Source of the DNA: JAIRVZ01 sp031553415
Lineage (GTDB): Bacteria; Bacteroidota; Bacteroidia; Bacteroidales; Azobacteroidaceae
Direction of reading: 5' to 3'
Assembly (NCBI GenBank): GCA_031553415.1
Contig: JAVBLO010000019.1
Location: forward strand, 1-64,000
DNA length: 64,000 bases
Part shown: in pieces, positions 1-8,899 of the stretch
How positions within the stretch are numbered: the stretch's first letter is position 1
Layout of the letters: the number at the start of each line of letters is the position of its first letter
Translations under genes and position numbers: made by a program
The notes under the pieces: generated by a model
Seen by the model: the letters and a program-made list of their open reading frames with translations, nothing else
Database searches by the model: none
What the model was told of the DNA's origin: nothing

Positions 1-1
1 T

Positions 2-1128
2 ACGAGTTCTTTGACAGAATTGAAAGAATGGTTATTAAGCAACGGGATAACCCATGTAGCGATGGAGAGTACCGGCGTTTACTGGAAACCTGTTTATCAT
101 GTTCTTGAACCGGCGGGCTTAAAGGTATGGATAGTCAATGCCCGGCACATCAAATATGTTCCGGGTCATAAGACGGACAAGTAGGATAGCGCATGGATTT
201 GCAAATTACTGCTGGCCGGCTTATTGAAACCGAGTTATATTCCACCCCGTGAGCAGCGTGAACTTCGGGATTTGACTCGTTACCGGACTAAATTGATTCA
301 GCATATTGCATCGGAAAAGAACCGGATTATCCGCATCCTGGAGGATTGCAATATTAAGCTGTCCAGTGTATTGAGTAGCACAAGTGGAGTTGTTGCCACC
401 CGGTTGATTGATTTGTTGTGTGAAGGCAAGCCGGTTACCATGGAAGAAATCGACAAGGTTTACCACGGCAAGTTGCAAGCGAGTAAAGAAGAATTGTATC
501 AGGCATGTGAGGGATTGGTTGAAGAGCATCACATTTACCTTTTGGGCATTATCCGTAAGGACATTGCCCAAACCCAGGAGTTGATTGATGGATTAAACCA
601 TGGTGTTAAAGAAATGCTTTCCCAGTACGACAATGTCTTGGAGTTATTGCAAGAGATACCCGGATTAAGCCGGAAGACAGTGGAGGATTTGGTAGCAGAA
701 ATTGGTTTGGACATGAGTGTGTTTCCCACCGAGAAACATTTGGCCTCCTGGGCGGGAATGTCTCCGGGCAATAACGAGAGTGCCGGTAAAAAAAAAGTGG
801 GCGAACCACCCATGGAAACAAACAGGTAAAAGCCGTCTTGACAGAGGCAGCCTGGGCGGCCACCCGAACCAAGAATACGTTTTATTCGGCCCGATACCAT
901 CGGTTGGCAGCAAGAAGAGGCAAAAAAAGAGCCTTAATCGCCGTAGGACATTCACTCCTGAAGTCTGTCTACCATGTGTTGAGCGATACTACACCGTATA
1001 AAGAATTGGGGGCTGATTATCTGAATGACAGATTAGACAAAAAGCGTAAGGTGTATCTTAAGAAAGAGTTGGAAAAACTTGGTTATCAAGTCGAAATAAC
1101 TCCAAAAACACCTCCATTAGCAGGATAA
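2..1128 (+). pseudogene. IS110-family transposase, decayed and 5'-truncated by the window edge
   Basis: Translation in frame 2 gives a DEDD-type IS110 N-terminal domain. It includes MESTGVYW (the second acidic residue) and then KTDK-stop-DSAW, where the family has the third and fourth catalytic aspartates. A TAG at 182-184 lies exactly between those two aspartates. After it the frame continues through the coiled linker into the Transposase_20 domain (LASWAGMSPGNNESAGK, which holds the catalytic serine region of the family). At about 787-796 a run of nine A residues puts the gene out of frame. With one more A, or a -1 slip, it would continue as SGRTTHGNKQVKAVLTEAAW to the TAA at 1126-1128. The start codon lies left of the window. 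The family moves DNA with a guide (bridge) RNA encoded at the element's end. Two lesions make this copy a likely pseudogene; slippage on A9 could rescue only the second one. Confidence 0.9.
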
Positions 1129-1407
1129 ACAGAATCCAAACAAAGGCCGATTTTTACTGGCTGGGCTTACTGCAAAGCAAGCAAAGTCGAACATGAAACT
1201 GGCCTCAACAGCTAAGCGGCAAAGACTGAGTCTCGAACACGTGTATGAAATTTTAATACTCTTAGCTGTTTCATAAAATGCCGAAATGAATTAATAACCA
1301 CGCATTTGTCTTATGACAAGTGCTTTCTTTTGTCTGAACTCTAATTTTATTAGAAAATAAATTAAAAATACCTCTTAGGGAGGTGAGTTTATCAAGTATA
1401 TTTACGT
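1129..1407. other. Gene-free flank of the IS110 copy with inverted repeats
   Basis: No gene is seen in this 279-base stretch. It contains a perfect 10-base inverted repeat (AACAGCTAAG at 1207-1216 and its complement at 1261-1270) that encloses a 44-base loop with a smaller GACT/AGTC element and an ACACGTGT palindrome. A second 9-bp hairpin lies at 1302-1323 (GCATTTGTC / GACAAGTGC, one G-T pair). This may be the right end of the IS element and might specify a structured non-coding RNA, as IS1111-group elements do downstream of their transposase. The element boundary could not be found. Confidence 0.4.
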
Positions 1408-1902
1408 ATGAAAACAATAAAATCAATTCATCATATATTATTAATATGTATGACTTTCCTCACAGGATGCCACTGGCCGGAACAGGAAATACAACCTTTT
1501 TATATAAAAGAAACTTTTGTTATTAAGTTTTATAATAATGGGGATTCTTCTTTGGACAGAATGGCATGGTCGGGTACAATGTATTTTCCTGTTGAAGACC
1601 GTTGGATGGGATGGTCCGAAAGCAAAGAAAAAAATCCATCTATGTTCCAAAAACAACTTAATCCGTATGACTCTATCACATCATATACAGGAGATGTTTA
1701 TATCGGATGTACACGCTATTTCGAACTTGCCGTATATTATGCCGACAGCACATCTGAAGACAGCTACCGTCTTCGTGGAAAATACATTATCGATGACACC
1801 ATCCAACAAAAATATGCGAAGAAAGAATACAAATATCCAGACAAAATGACCATTGTTGTAAATTGGCCGGAAGATTCACTCTTATTTAAACTTACAAAAT
1901 GA
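1408..1902 (+). CDS. Small lipoprotein of unknown function
   Basis: A 164-residue protein with a short positive N-terminus, a hydrophobic stretch and a lipobox (FLTGC, Cys21), so it is predicted to be exported and lipid-anchored. The mature part is rich in aromatic and charged residues, has no recognisable domain and looks beta-rich. The gene ends three bases before the start of the next gene, the large T9SS protein, so the two are almost certainly co-transcribed and may act together at the cell surface. The family was not recognised. Confidence 0.75.
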   Translation: MKTIKSIHHILLICMTFLTGCHWPEQEIQPFYIKETFVIKFYNNGDSSLDRMAWSGTMYFPVEDRWMGWSESKEKNPSMFQKQLNPYDSITSYTGDVYIGCTRYFELAVYYADSTSEDSYRLRGKYIIDDTIQQKYAKKEYKYPDKMTIVVNWPEDSLLFKLTK

Positions 1903-1905
1903 TCT

Positions 1906-4185
1906 ATGAAGACATCTGTTAAAATCGTATTATTAGGGTTTTTCATCTTTGCTTATCTGCAAGATGTACATTCCCAAATGCCAACCAATGGCAACTACTC
2001 TAACTGGGATTGGGAAAATAACGATCAGGAAAATTGGAAACGTAAAGACGGAAATAACCCCTGGCGTGAAATTCGGCTGGCATTCGCACCAAGCACGGAA
2101 AAAGCTGGTTTGATGGTGGAAATTTATGGAACAAAAGATTTTACAAAGGCCAAAGGATGGAAATTGCTTTTTGCTGATTTCGGAGGGGAATATCCTTATT
2201 TTGCACTATACAACCCACATAAATCCATTATACGCACTTACATGTATACTGAAGGAAATCCCATTTATTCACATATATTAGTCACATTGCAGAATAATAA
2301 CGAAAAATTCAGGGTATTATCTTTGGCAGATGATGGAGTGCATGCAATAGATAGCGATGAAAAAAACAGTTCTGATATTTTGACATGTATAATCCCTTCC
2401 ATAGGATTAAATTCATGGGCAGTCGGAGAATTCCCTGTTTTATTCGACCCTAAAAATGTTGGAGGCGCCACTTACAACTGGACACTATCATTCTATGCAT
2501 GTGACAACTTCAATATACAGATGAGTCTGAATGGAACATTAATGCCCATAGATGCCCAAAACCTCTATACCCTATCCAGCTCTTCCAATCCGGTTTCGGG
2601 CAGTACTTTCAATGCCGGATTAACAACATTTAATACCAGAGCACAATCAGTGGAAAAACTTATAGAGAACATGCATAAGTCGGCAGACAAAATTCTGGAG
2701 AATAATAACAATGAAACTTTTCTCAAAGATTATGCCAACCTTGTAAAAAGTGTAAAGAACTACACCGATATTATACATGCCGTATCCAGCGCATCCTCTG
2801 CATTGAGTTCTATTTTTGGCTTTGCAAGAATGTTCTTAGGTGGAACTGATCCGACTAAATCAACACCGCCTGTCGCCTATATTCAGCAGGCAAGTTTATC
2901 CGGAACTCTGACTATACAACGCCCCCTAAGAAGCGCCACATTATCTGTTCCGGGAGCATTCAGCTATTATCCCAGCAATTTGCCCTGGCAACCTTATAAT
3001 TGTCCGGTAGGAATTCTTAATTTGAAAAAAGAACCGACAATTAAACTCACCACTCCTTATGACAGATATGCTCATGCAACAAGCAAAACAGCATTAGGTA
3101 ATGATACTTACATTTATTCTCTGGATGGCTATCCAAGTCCTCTAACAATTCCTAAAAATATTAACTTATCTGACAACTATCCGGAAAAATATCCGGGAAG
3201 ATACATTAAATATAAATTCGATGAAGATATTGTCATTGCCAAACAAGAAATTTCCGGATTAACATTAAAAGATATTCGTTTTGCACTTGTTTGCAAACCC
3301 ACAGGCACAGGAACCCGAAAGTATAAAATAAATACCCCATATATATCATGTCATAATTTCTTCGATTTATCCGGGCGACTATATGCTGTACCAGCCACTA
3401 ATGTGGTATATAAGGCAATAAAAGAAGGAAAATTGATTGTTCATAAATATGACGAAACCAATGATGAAATTTATTTTGGAACACCATACATCCCCATGAA
3501 CCAATTTAAAGGAGTCACTATTGAAGTGCCGGAAGATACAGGCATACAATTAGCAGTTTTGGCGACATTCCAATCAGATAAATATGATGACCTGATTATT
3601 TTCAAGACTGTTTATAATGTAAAAAAAAATCCAAATCCGGAAACTGCAAATTCATCAAAAGTATTTATTGATTGGGAGCAACTCAATTTCAGATATTCTG
3701 ATTATTATGAAACAACAAAATACGAATTAAACAATTCTCCTAACTCCAGCACTTACACCGGAAAACAAATCATATTAAAACCCGGTTTTAAAGGTACAAA
3801 TGGATTTCATGCAACTGCAAGAGATTATAAAGGCAATGGGAATACCATTATTGACTCTTACAATTATTATTGCGATAATTCTTTGCGGTCATCACTGAAT
3901 GAAGAATGGGAAGAAGAAGTGACAGATGTTGATCATGTTGATTCAAACCTTAGTTTAATAGAGATATACCCCAATCCGTGTTATGGTATTTTGTTTGTTA
4001 AATTACCCGAAAATGTACAATCTGTCAGAATAGAGATATACAATTTGTCTGGCAAGAAAGTAAAATCATACACAGATATCAATAATGATTCCGTATTGGA
4101 TGTTTCTTCATTGTCTAAAGGAAATTATGTCTTCAACATAATAACTGCAAATAAAGTATATAGCAGAAAAATTGTTATAAATTAA
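1906..4185 (+). CDS. Large secreted protein with type IX secretion sorting domain
   Basis: A 759-residue protein with a cleavable signal peptide (ending near VHSQ, residue 24). The C-terminal ~75 residues match a T9SS type A sorting domain: IEIYPNPCYGILFVKLPEN, then IYNLSGKKV and a terminal YSRKIVIN. Just before it is a motif of the IILKPGF...GTNGFHA kind, common in Bacteroidota surface proteins. The region at about 240-320 is helical (NMHKSADKILENNN, then an Ala/Ser-rich stretch), while the rest looks beta-rich. It is expected to be carried over the outer membrane by T9SS and attached to the surface or released. No enzyme motif was recognised. It forms an operon with the upstream lipoprotein (3-base gap). 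Confidence 0.8.
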   Translation: MKTSVKIVLLGFFIFAYLQDVHSQMPTNGNYSNWDWENNDQENWKRKDGNNPWREIRLAFAPSTEKAGLMVEIYGTKDFTKAKGWKLLFADFGGEYPYFALYNPHKSIIRTYMYTEGNPIYSHILVTLQNNNEKFRVLSLADDGVHAIDSDEKNSSDILTCIIPSIGLNSWAVGEFPVLFDPKNVGGATYNWTLSFYACDNFNIQMSLNGTLMPIDAQNLYTLSSSSNPVSGSTFNAGLTTFNTRAQSVEKLIENMHKSADKILENNNNETFLKDYANLVKSVKNYTDIIHAVSSASSALSSIFGFARMFLGGTDPTKSTPPVAYIQQASLSGTLTIQRPLRSATLSVPGAFSYYPSNLPWQPYNCPVGILNLKKEPTIKLTTPYDRYAHATSKTALGNDTYIYSLDGYPSPLTIPKNINLSDNYPEKYPGRYIKYKFDEDIVIAKQEISGLTLKDIRFALVCKPTGTGTRKYKINTPYISCHNFFDLSGRLYAVPATNVVYKAIKEGKLIVHKYDETNDEIYFGTPYIPMNQFKGVTIEVPEDTGIQLAVLATFQSDKYDDLIIFKTVYNVKKNPNPETANSSKVFIDWEQLNFRYSDYYETTKYELNNSPNSSTYTGKQIILKPGFKGTNGFHATARDYKGNGNTIIDSYNYYCDNSLRSSLNEEWEEEVTDVDHVDSNLSLIEIYPNPCYGILFVKLPENVQSVRIEIYNLSGKKVKSYTDINNDSVLDVSSLSKGNYVFNIITANKVYSRKIVIN

Positions 4186-4206
4186 TTAAGATTCAGACTA
4201 AAAATA

Positions 4207-4260
4207 AGGTTAATCCGTTATATTTGTACATTTTATTTACAAAAAAACTGATTAACCTTT
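4207..4260 (+). terminator. Inverted repeat with T-run between T9SS protein and TPR regulator
   Basis: A 10-bp perfect inverted repeat (AAGGTTAATC at 4207-4216, GATTAACCTT at 4251-4260) is followed by a short T run. A second 6-bp pair (TTTGTA / TACAAA) lies inside the loop. The loop also holds TATATTTG at 4220-4227, which fits the Bacteroidota -7 box TAnnTTTG, though no TTTG lies at the matching upstream spacing. The site may therefore end the upstream operon and start the regulator gene. Confidence 0.45.
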
Positions 4261-4285
4261 TTGTGTTATTTTTAAACTTTATTGA

Positions 4286-5938
4286 ATGAACAAAAAATAT
4301 ACCATTGTCCTACTTTTATTTTGTTTACTTTGCTTTTCCTGCAAACACAAAAACAAAAGCATTCTATCACAAGCAGAAGAATTTGTAGAACAGAGCCCTG
4401 ATTCTGCCTTATCCATACTGAAAACCATTGATTTTCCTTTCCAACTGAATGCAGAAGATTATGCCAATTACCTTCTTTTATATACCGAAGCAAAAGACAA
4501 GGCCGGAATAAGCATTGCCAAAGACAGCCTTATCCATATTCCGGTAAAATATTTTTCGGAAAAACACAATTATAAAAAAGCTGCTTTAGCCTGTTTCTAT
4601 TGCAACCGGTTTTATTATCAACAAAACAACGATAAAGAGGCTATGCAATATCTTTTGTTATCAAAAGATTATGCCGAAAAGTCAAAAAACAATAATCTGT
4701 TGGGGTTAATTCACTATGATTTCGGAATTCTGTTCGAGGATGAATTCAACTATCAATTAGCGCTCTGGAACTATAATCAATCTCATAATTACTTTGTCAA
4801 ATCAGGAAATGAAAGAAATGCGAGTTACTTGTTAAGGTCTATCGGGAATATCTATTTAAAACAAAAGCCTCAACAAACCGACAGCGCTTTTTATTATTAT
4901 AATCAAGCCCTACAATATGCAGAACAACACCAAGATACTTCCCAAATGATCTCTACCATGAAAAATATTGGTGTAGCTTACCGGGAAGCAGGAAATTATT
5001 CGAAAGCTAAGCAATATCTGCTTCAATGCATCGAAACAGATAAAAATAAACAGCACATGATACCTGTTTATAATATTTTGTCGAATATTTATCTTTCCAT
5101 GAATCTTCCAGATTCTGCCCTTTACTATGCTGAACAGATTTTACCGGAAATAATCCGAAATGATAATTGGGTTGCCTTGCATAATTATCACTATCTGATG
5201 AGCGAAATTTATAGTGGTATACATGACTATAAACACGCTTTAGAATATTATAAAACAAGTAATCAGTACCTGTCATCCATATTTGATAATAAAATTAATC
5301 AATCGGTATTGGACATACAAGAAAAATACCAGTCCGAAAGACTTAAAAACTCCTTACAAAAAGCAGAATTCCGTCAGTTACTTTTAGCTTCAATAGCAGT
5401 CTTCGTATTGCTTATAGCAATTTTTCTAATCTGTTTTTTCAGGTATAAAGCCAAAAAGAAAGAGGAAAAAATGTATCAAATAGAACAGAACCTTGAAATT
5501 ATGAAAGAAATGCTTGCCAATAATAAAGCCAACAATAATCTTCTTAAAAATTTATTGATGGAACAATTGGATGTGGCAAAAAAAATAGCCCAAATATCTG
5601 CGATATCTTCAAATAAAGATGAAAACAACTTGAAAGAAGCTTACTTCAAGGTATTCAGCAAAGAAATCAACAAAAGTCGCGACTGGAATAATTTATATCA
5701 AACCATCAATAATTTACATAATGGTTTCGTAACAAAATTGAAAGAAGCTTATCCCGATTTACTGGAAAAGGAAATACAATTCTGTTGCCTGCTCCGGGCA
5801 GAGTTCAAATTCGATGAAATAGCCGTTATCTTAGGTTATAACAACGCACTGTCGGCTCACGCTCAAAAGAATAAGTTAAGAGCCAAAATGGGTTTTCCAG
5901 GCATGAAGGAATTTCTTGATTACATTCATACCCTTTAA
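4286..5938 (+). CDS. Membrane-anchored TPR regulator with C-terminal helix-turn-helix
   Basis: A 550-residue protein. The N-terminus has a signal/lipobox-like segment (LCFSC, Cys19). Residues ~30-350 are tetratricopeptide-like helical repeats, for example DSAFYYYNQALQYAEQ and AGNYSKAKQYLLQC. A single membrane helix follows (LLLASIAVFVLLIAIFLICF, ~365-387), then a basic coiled coil. The C-terminal ~65 residues (AYPDLLEKEIQFCCLLR...RAKMGF) resemble the LuxR-like helix-turn-helix of the two larger regulators in this window. The layout suggests an outside sensor of repeats tethered to an inside DNA-binding domain, so the protein would bind DNA from the membrane. The target is unknown; the preceding lipoprotein/T9SS pair is the obvious candidate. 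It converges with nptA, with only three bases between the genes. Confidence 0.75.
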   Translation: MNKKYTIVLLLFCLLCFSCKHKNKSILSQAEEFVEQSPDSALSILKTIDFPFQLNAEDYANYLLLYTEAKDKAGISIAKDSLIHIPVKYFSEKHNYKKAALACFYCNRFYYQQNNDKEAMQYLLLSKDYAEKSKNNNLLGLIHYDFGILFEDEFNYQLALWNYNQSHNYFVKSGNERNASYLLRSIGNIYLKQKPQQTDSAFYYYNQALQYAEQHQDTSQMISTMKNIGVAYREAGNYSKAKQYLLQCIETDKNKQHMIPVYNILSNIYLSMNLPDSALYYAEQILPEIIRNDNWVALHNYHYLMSEIYSGIHDYKHALEYYKTSNQYLSSIFDNKINQSVLDIQEKYQSERLKNSLQKAEFRQLLLASIAVFVLLIAIFLICFFRYKAKKKEEKMYQIEQNLEIMKEMLANNKANNNLLKNLLMEQLDVAKKIAQISAISSNKDENNLKEAYFKVFSKEINKSRDWNNLYQTINNLHNGFVTKLKEAYPDLLEKEIQFCCLLRAEFKFDEIAVILGYNNALSAHAQKNKLRAKMGFPGMKEFLDYIHTL

Positions 5939-5941
5939 CCA

Positions 5942-7753
5942 TTAGTTTTTAGCCTTTACACCTTTCACGCACCAGGCCTCAACCACATTGATCACATAAT
6001 CACCCAATTTTTCACACTCAGCAATGAAATCCATGTAATAAACGCCATCCTGGTAGTCGTATTTTTTAGCATTTACAGCTTCGATATTTTGTGCTTTCAA
6101 TGTATTCCTGAACCGGTTGATTTCGTTTTCAAGGTTATATGATTCATTGGCATCGTTTGGCGCCGGCTCATTTATCTTCAACACGGCAATCATACGGATA
6201 ACAGACTGATCTATTATCTCTACCATCGAATCTACATTCTTATTCAATTCTTCGGGAAAAACACATTTGGCTTCATTCCTGCGTTTAATTGTACGGGCCA
6301 TATTATATAAAGAATCGCCGACACTTTCAATTTCCGTAACCGCACGGATAATATCCCGGATTACTTCCTTACTTTCCGAACTGAGACGTCCTTCTGATAC
6401 CTGATTGAGATAATTGGCAATTTCGACTTCCATCCGGTCGCTGATATTTTCATATTTCTCAACCCTGCCATATAATTTCAGGAATTTTGTTTCGTCTTTT
6501 TCGTAATATAATTCTTTCACCATTCCAAGCATGCGGTGTGTGCGTTCGGCATATACCAATGTTTCATTTTTTGCTTCAAGGATAGAAAGTTCGGCAGTTG
6601 ACAGCATTCCGGAAGATATGAACTTAAGCTGGAATTCCTCGTCTGTCTTCTTGCCTTTGATGACCTTCTTACATATCTTTACATAAAGATTTACAAACCA
6701 TATCATCAAACAAACATTGGTTATATTGAACATAGTATGGAATAAGGAAAGGGCATATGAAACAGATGTTTGCAACGCAAGCAGTTGTTCCCTCAAATCA
6801 ATCAGATGAGGGTCTGTTAATTCTTCTTTTCCCGTTATTCTGGAAATTGTACCTGCATCAAGCGTACTTAAAAAGTTTGTTATCGCATGAGGATCGCCCG
6901 GACCTAATTTCATAACAATGTCAGCAACCATTCCGGTAAAAGGATAAAACAGGAATAGCATCCAAATGACACCAAATATATTAAACATCAGGTGGGCAAA
7001 AGCGGCTCTCTTTGCAGATACATTGGCTGAAAACGCAGCTATGTTAGCGGTAATCGTTGTACCAATATTTTCTCCAAGTACCATTGCAGCTGCTATTTCA
7101 AATGAAATCCAACCCTGACTACACATGATAAGTGTAATCGCAACTGTCGCACTCGAAGATTGCACGATAATCGTCATCAATGAGCCCACCAAAAGGAAGA
7201 TAAGCACGGAACCGTAACCCATGGAAGTGTATTCCTGCAAAAAAGAAAGCATTTCGGGGTTGCTTTGCAAATCAGGGACGGAACGTTTCAGGAAATCCAA
7301 TCCCATAAAGAGGAAAGCAAATCCGATAATGAATTCGCCCCATGACTTCCGCCTGCTTTTGGCTGAGAACAAAAAAGGAATGGCCAATCCGATAAGGGGA
7401 ATAGCTACTATACTGATATCTACTTTGAATCCAAGAATTGAAATAATCCATGCCGTAACGGTTGTGCCCACATTGGCGCCCATAATTACGCTGATGGATT
7501 GCGCCAAAGTCAGGAGGCCGGCGTTGACAAAACTGACTACCATTACTGTTGTGGCCGAAGAAGATTGTATCATGGCAGTAATCAGGACTCCAGTCAGGAC
7601 TCCGGTTACTCTGTTGGCTGTCATCACCGAAAGAATATTTCTCAATTTATCTCCGGCTACTTTTTGCAGACCTTCGCTCATTACTTTCATCCCATACAGG
7701 AAAAGCCCTAATGAGCCAACAAGCTTCAAAAAATCAAAAAAAGAATAATCCAT
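5942..7753 (-). CDS. Na+/phosphate cotransporter family protein with PhoU-like tail
   Basis: A 603-residue inner-membrane protein. It has two inverted Na/Pi cotransporter repeats, each carrying the signature QSSSAT (MIQSSSATTVMVV near residue 63 and VQSSSATVAITLI near 200) with GANVGTT and GENIGTT partners. The C-terminal ~200 residues are helical and PhoU-like. The family (NptA/YjbB type) moves phosphate with sodium, and some members export phosphate. The start was placed at ATG 7753 rather than the GTG at 7756, which would overlap the trpS stop codon by one base. The contact with trpS suggests a shared transcript. Confidence 0.85.
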   Translation of the reverse strand: MDYSFFDFLKLVGSLGLFLYGMKVMSEGLQKVAGDKLRNILSVMTANRVTGVLTGVLITAMIQSSSATTVMVVSFVNAGLLTLAQSISVIMGANVGTTVTAWIISILGFKVDISIVAIPLIGLAIPFLFSAKSRRKSWGEFIIGFAFLFMGLDFLKRSVPDLQSNPEMLSFLQEYTSMGYGSVLIFLLVGSLMTIIVQSSSATVAITLIMCSQGWISFEIAAAMVLGENIGTTITANIAAFSANVSAKRAAFAHLMFNIFGVIWMLFLFYPFTGMVADIVMKLGPGDPHAITNFLSTLDAGTISRITGKEELTDPHLIDLREQLLALQTSVSYALSLFHTMFNITNVCLMIWFVNLYVKICKKVIKGKKTDEEFQLKFISSGMLSTAELSILEAKNETLVYAERTHRMLGMVKELYYEKDETKFLKLYGRVEKYENISDRMEVEIANYLNQVSEGRLSSESKEVIRDIIRAVTEIESVGDSLYNMARTIKRRNEAKCVFPEELNKNVDSMVEIIDQSVIRMIAVLKINEPAPNDANESYNLENEINRFRNTLKAQNIEAVNAKKYDYQDGVYYMDFIAECEKLGDYVINVVEAWCVKGVKAKN

Positions 7754-7755
7754 CA

Positions 7756-8745
7756 CTAAAACGCTTTGAATCCCATCATTTCACGAACAGTATTCAGTGT
7801 TTTTGACGCACTTTCACGCGCTTTCTCCGCTCCCATTTTTGCTACCTTATGCAGATAATCATTATCGTTTTCAATAGCAATGATACGTTCACGAATGGGA
7901 TTGGTAACAGCAGTAATATCTTCGGCTAATTGCTTTTTCAAATCACCATAACGGATTTCACAGGTGTTCCATTTTTCTTCGAAATGATTCACAACCTCTG
8001 GTGTTGAAACAACTTTAAGAATTGTAAACAAGTTTTCAATGCACTCCGGTTTTGCCTGGTTAGGTTCTGTGGGCCCCTGATCTGTCAAGGCTTTTTTGAC
8101 TTTTTTCTCTATTGTTTTTGGGTCATCTTTCAAATAAATACAATTTCCTTCAGATTTTCCCATTTTCCCACTGCCATCCAATCCGGGAATTTTAATCAAA
8201 TCCGTACCGAAATTGAAGGCTTTAGGTTCGGGAAAAAAGTCTACTCCATAAAAGTTATTGAACCTGCGGCCAAATTTACGGGTTAATTCAATGTGTTGCT
8301 CCTGGTCTTTACCTACCGGAACATAATCAGCACGGTGAATCAATATATCTGTTGCCATCAGAACAGGATAAGTAAGTAATCCGGCATTGACATTTTCGGG
8401 TTGTTTGCGGGCTTTTTCCTTAAATGAAGGCGTTTTTGCCAATTCTCCCATATAGGCATGCATATTGAGCAAAAGGTAAAGCTCCGGTATTTCAGGGACA
8501 TCACTTTGGATATATATGGTTGACTTTTCAGGGCTTAATCCCGCAGCAAGGTATTCCGTCAATACATTTTTTACATTTTCATGTAGCATTTTCGGGTCAG
8601 GGTGTGTGGTTAATGAATGATAATCTGCCACAAAAAAGTAGCAATTATATTCATCCTGCATTTTTATAAAATTACGAAGGGCGCCATAATAATTTCCCAA
8701 ATGTAAATTTCCTGTGGAGCGGATACCGCTTAATACTGTTTGCAT
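7756..8745 (-). CDS. trpS: Tryptophanyl-tRNA synthetase
   Basis: A 329-residue class I aminoacyl-tRNA synthetase, the usual bacterial length for TrpRS. The HIGH-type motif is seen as TGNLHLGNY (residues 11-19) and the KMSKS-type loop as GKMGKSEGN (~residues 192-200). It charges tRNA-Trp in the cytoplasm. The gene follows cydB on the same strand but has its own -7-like box at 8881-8888 and a 5' leader that contains a word-repeat palindrome. The next gene downstream (phosphate cotransporter) abuts its stop codon. Confidence 0.97.
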   Translation of the reverse strand: MQTVLSGIRSTGNLHLGNYYGALRNFIKMQDEYNCYFFVADYHSLTTHPDPKMLHENVKNVLTEYLAAGLSPEKSTIYIQSDVPEIPELYLLLNMHAYMGELAKTPSFKEKARKQPENVNAGLLTYPVLMATDILIHRADYVPVGKDQEQHIELTRKFGRRFNNFYGVDFFPEPKAFNFGTDLIKIPGLDGSGKMGKSEGNCIYLKDDPKTIEKKVKKALTDQGPTEPNQAKPECIENLFTILKVVSTPEVVNHFEEKWNTCEIRYGDLKKQLAEDITAVTNPIRERIIAIENDNDYLHKVAKMGAEKARESASKTLNTVREMMGFKAF

Positions 8746-8762
8746 GTTTTTTAGGAGTTACC

Positions 8763-8854
8763 AGAAGTAGAGAAATAGAGAAGTAAAGAAGTTAAAGGGT
8801 TAGAATAGTATTCTCCTCTCTTCTTTATTTCTTTACTCCTTTATTTCTCTATCC
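8763..8854 (-). repeat. Word-repeat palindrome A in the trpS leader
   Basis: The left arm (8763-8797) is built from variants of AGAAATAGAGAAGTAAAG. The right arm (8820-8852) is its imperfect reverse complement; about 26 of 29 positions pair with one gap. The loop of roughly 20 bases codes for nothing visible. The element fills most of the gap between the trpS start and the promoter-like box, so it should be transcribed as a purine/pyrimidine hairpin in the trpS leader. It has the same layout as eight other elements in this window but a different word. Confidence 0.75.
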
Positions 8855-8880
8855 TCAATTTCTATTTATAAATCAAGTTG

Positions 8881-8888
8881 CAAAGGTA
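8881..8888 (-). promoter_or_regulatory. Probable -7 box of the trpS promoter (TACCTTTG)
   Basis: On the minus strand the sequence reads TACCTTTG, an exact fit to the Bacteroidota -7 consensus TAnnTTTG. No TTTG lies at the matching -33 position, so support is partial. The flanking GTTGCAAAG is also found at the prfA promoter (18547-18555), again just beyond a word-repeat palindrome. Confidence 0.45.
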
Positions 8889-8899
8889 GAATTTTTTTG

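Noticed and set aside
787..800. Programmed -1 frameshift in the IS110 transposase as the normal mode of expression
   Set aside because: The TAG at 182 already disables this copy, so the A9 tract is better read as decay here; kept only as a question for intact copies.
535..900. Antisense reading frames over the transposase
   Set aside because: They have no family features and lie opposite recognisable IS110 coding sequence.
1397..1404. TATATTTA as a promoter -7 box for the lipoprotein gene
   Set aside because: It lies four bases before the start codon, too close for a leadered transcript, and its last base does not fit.
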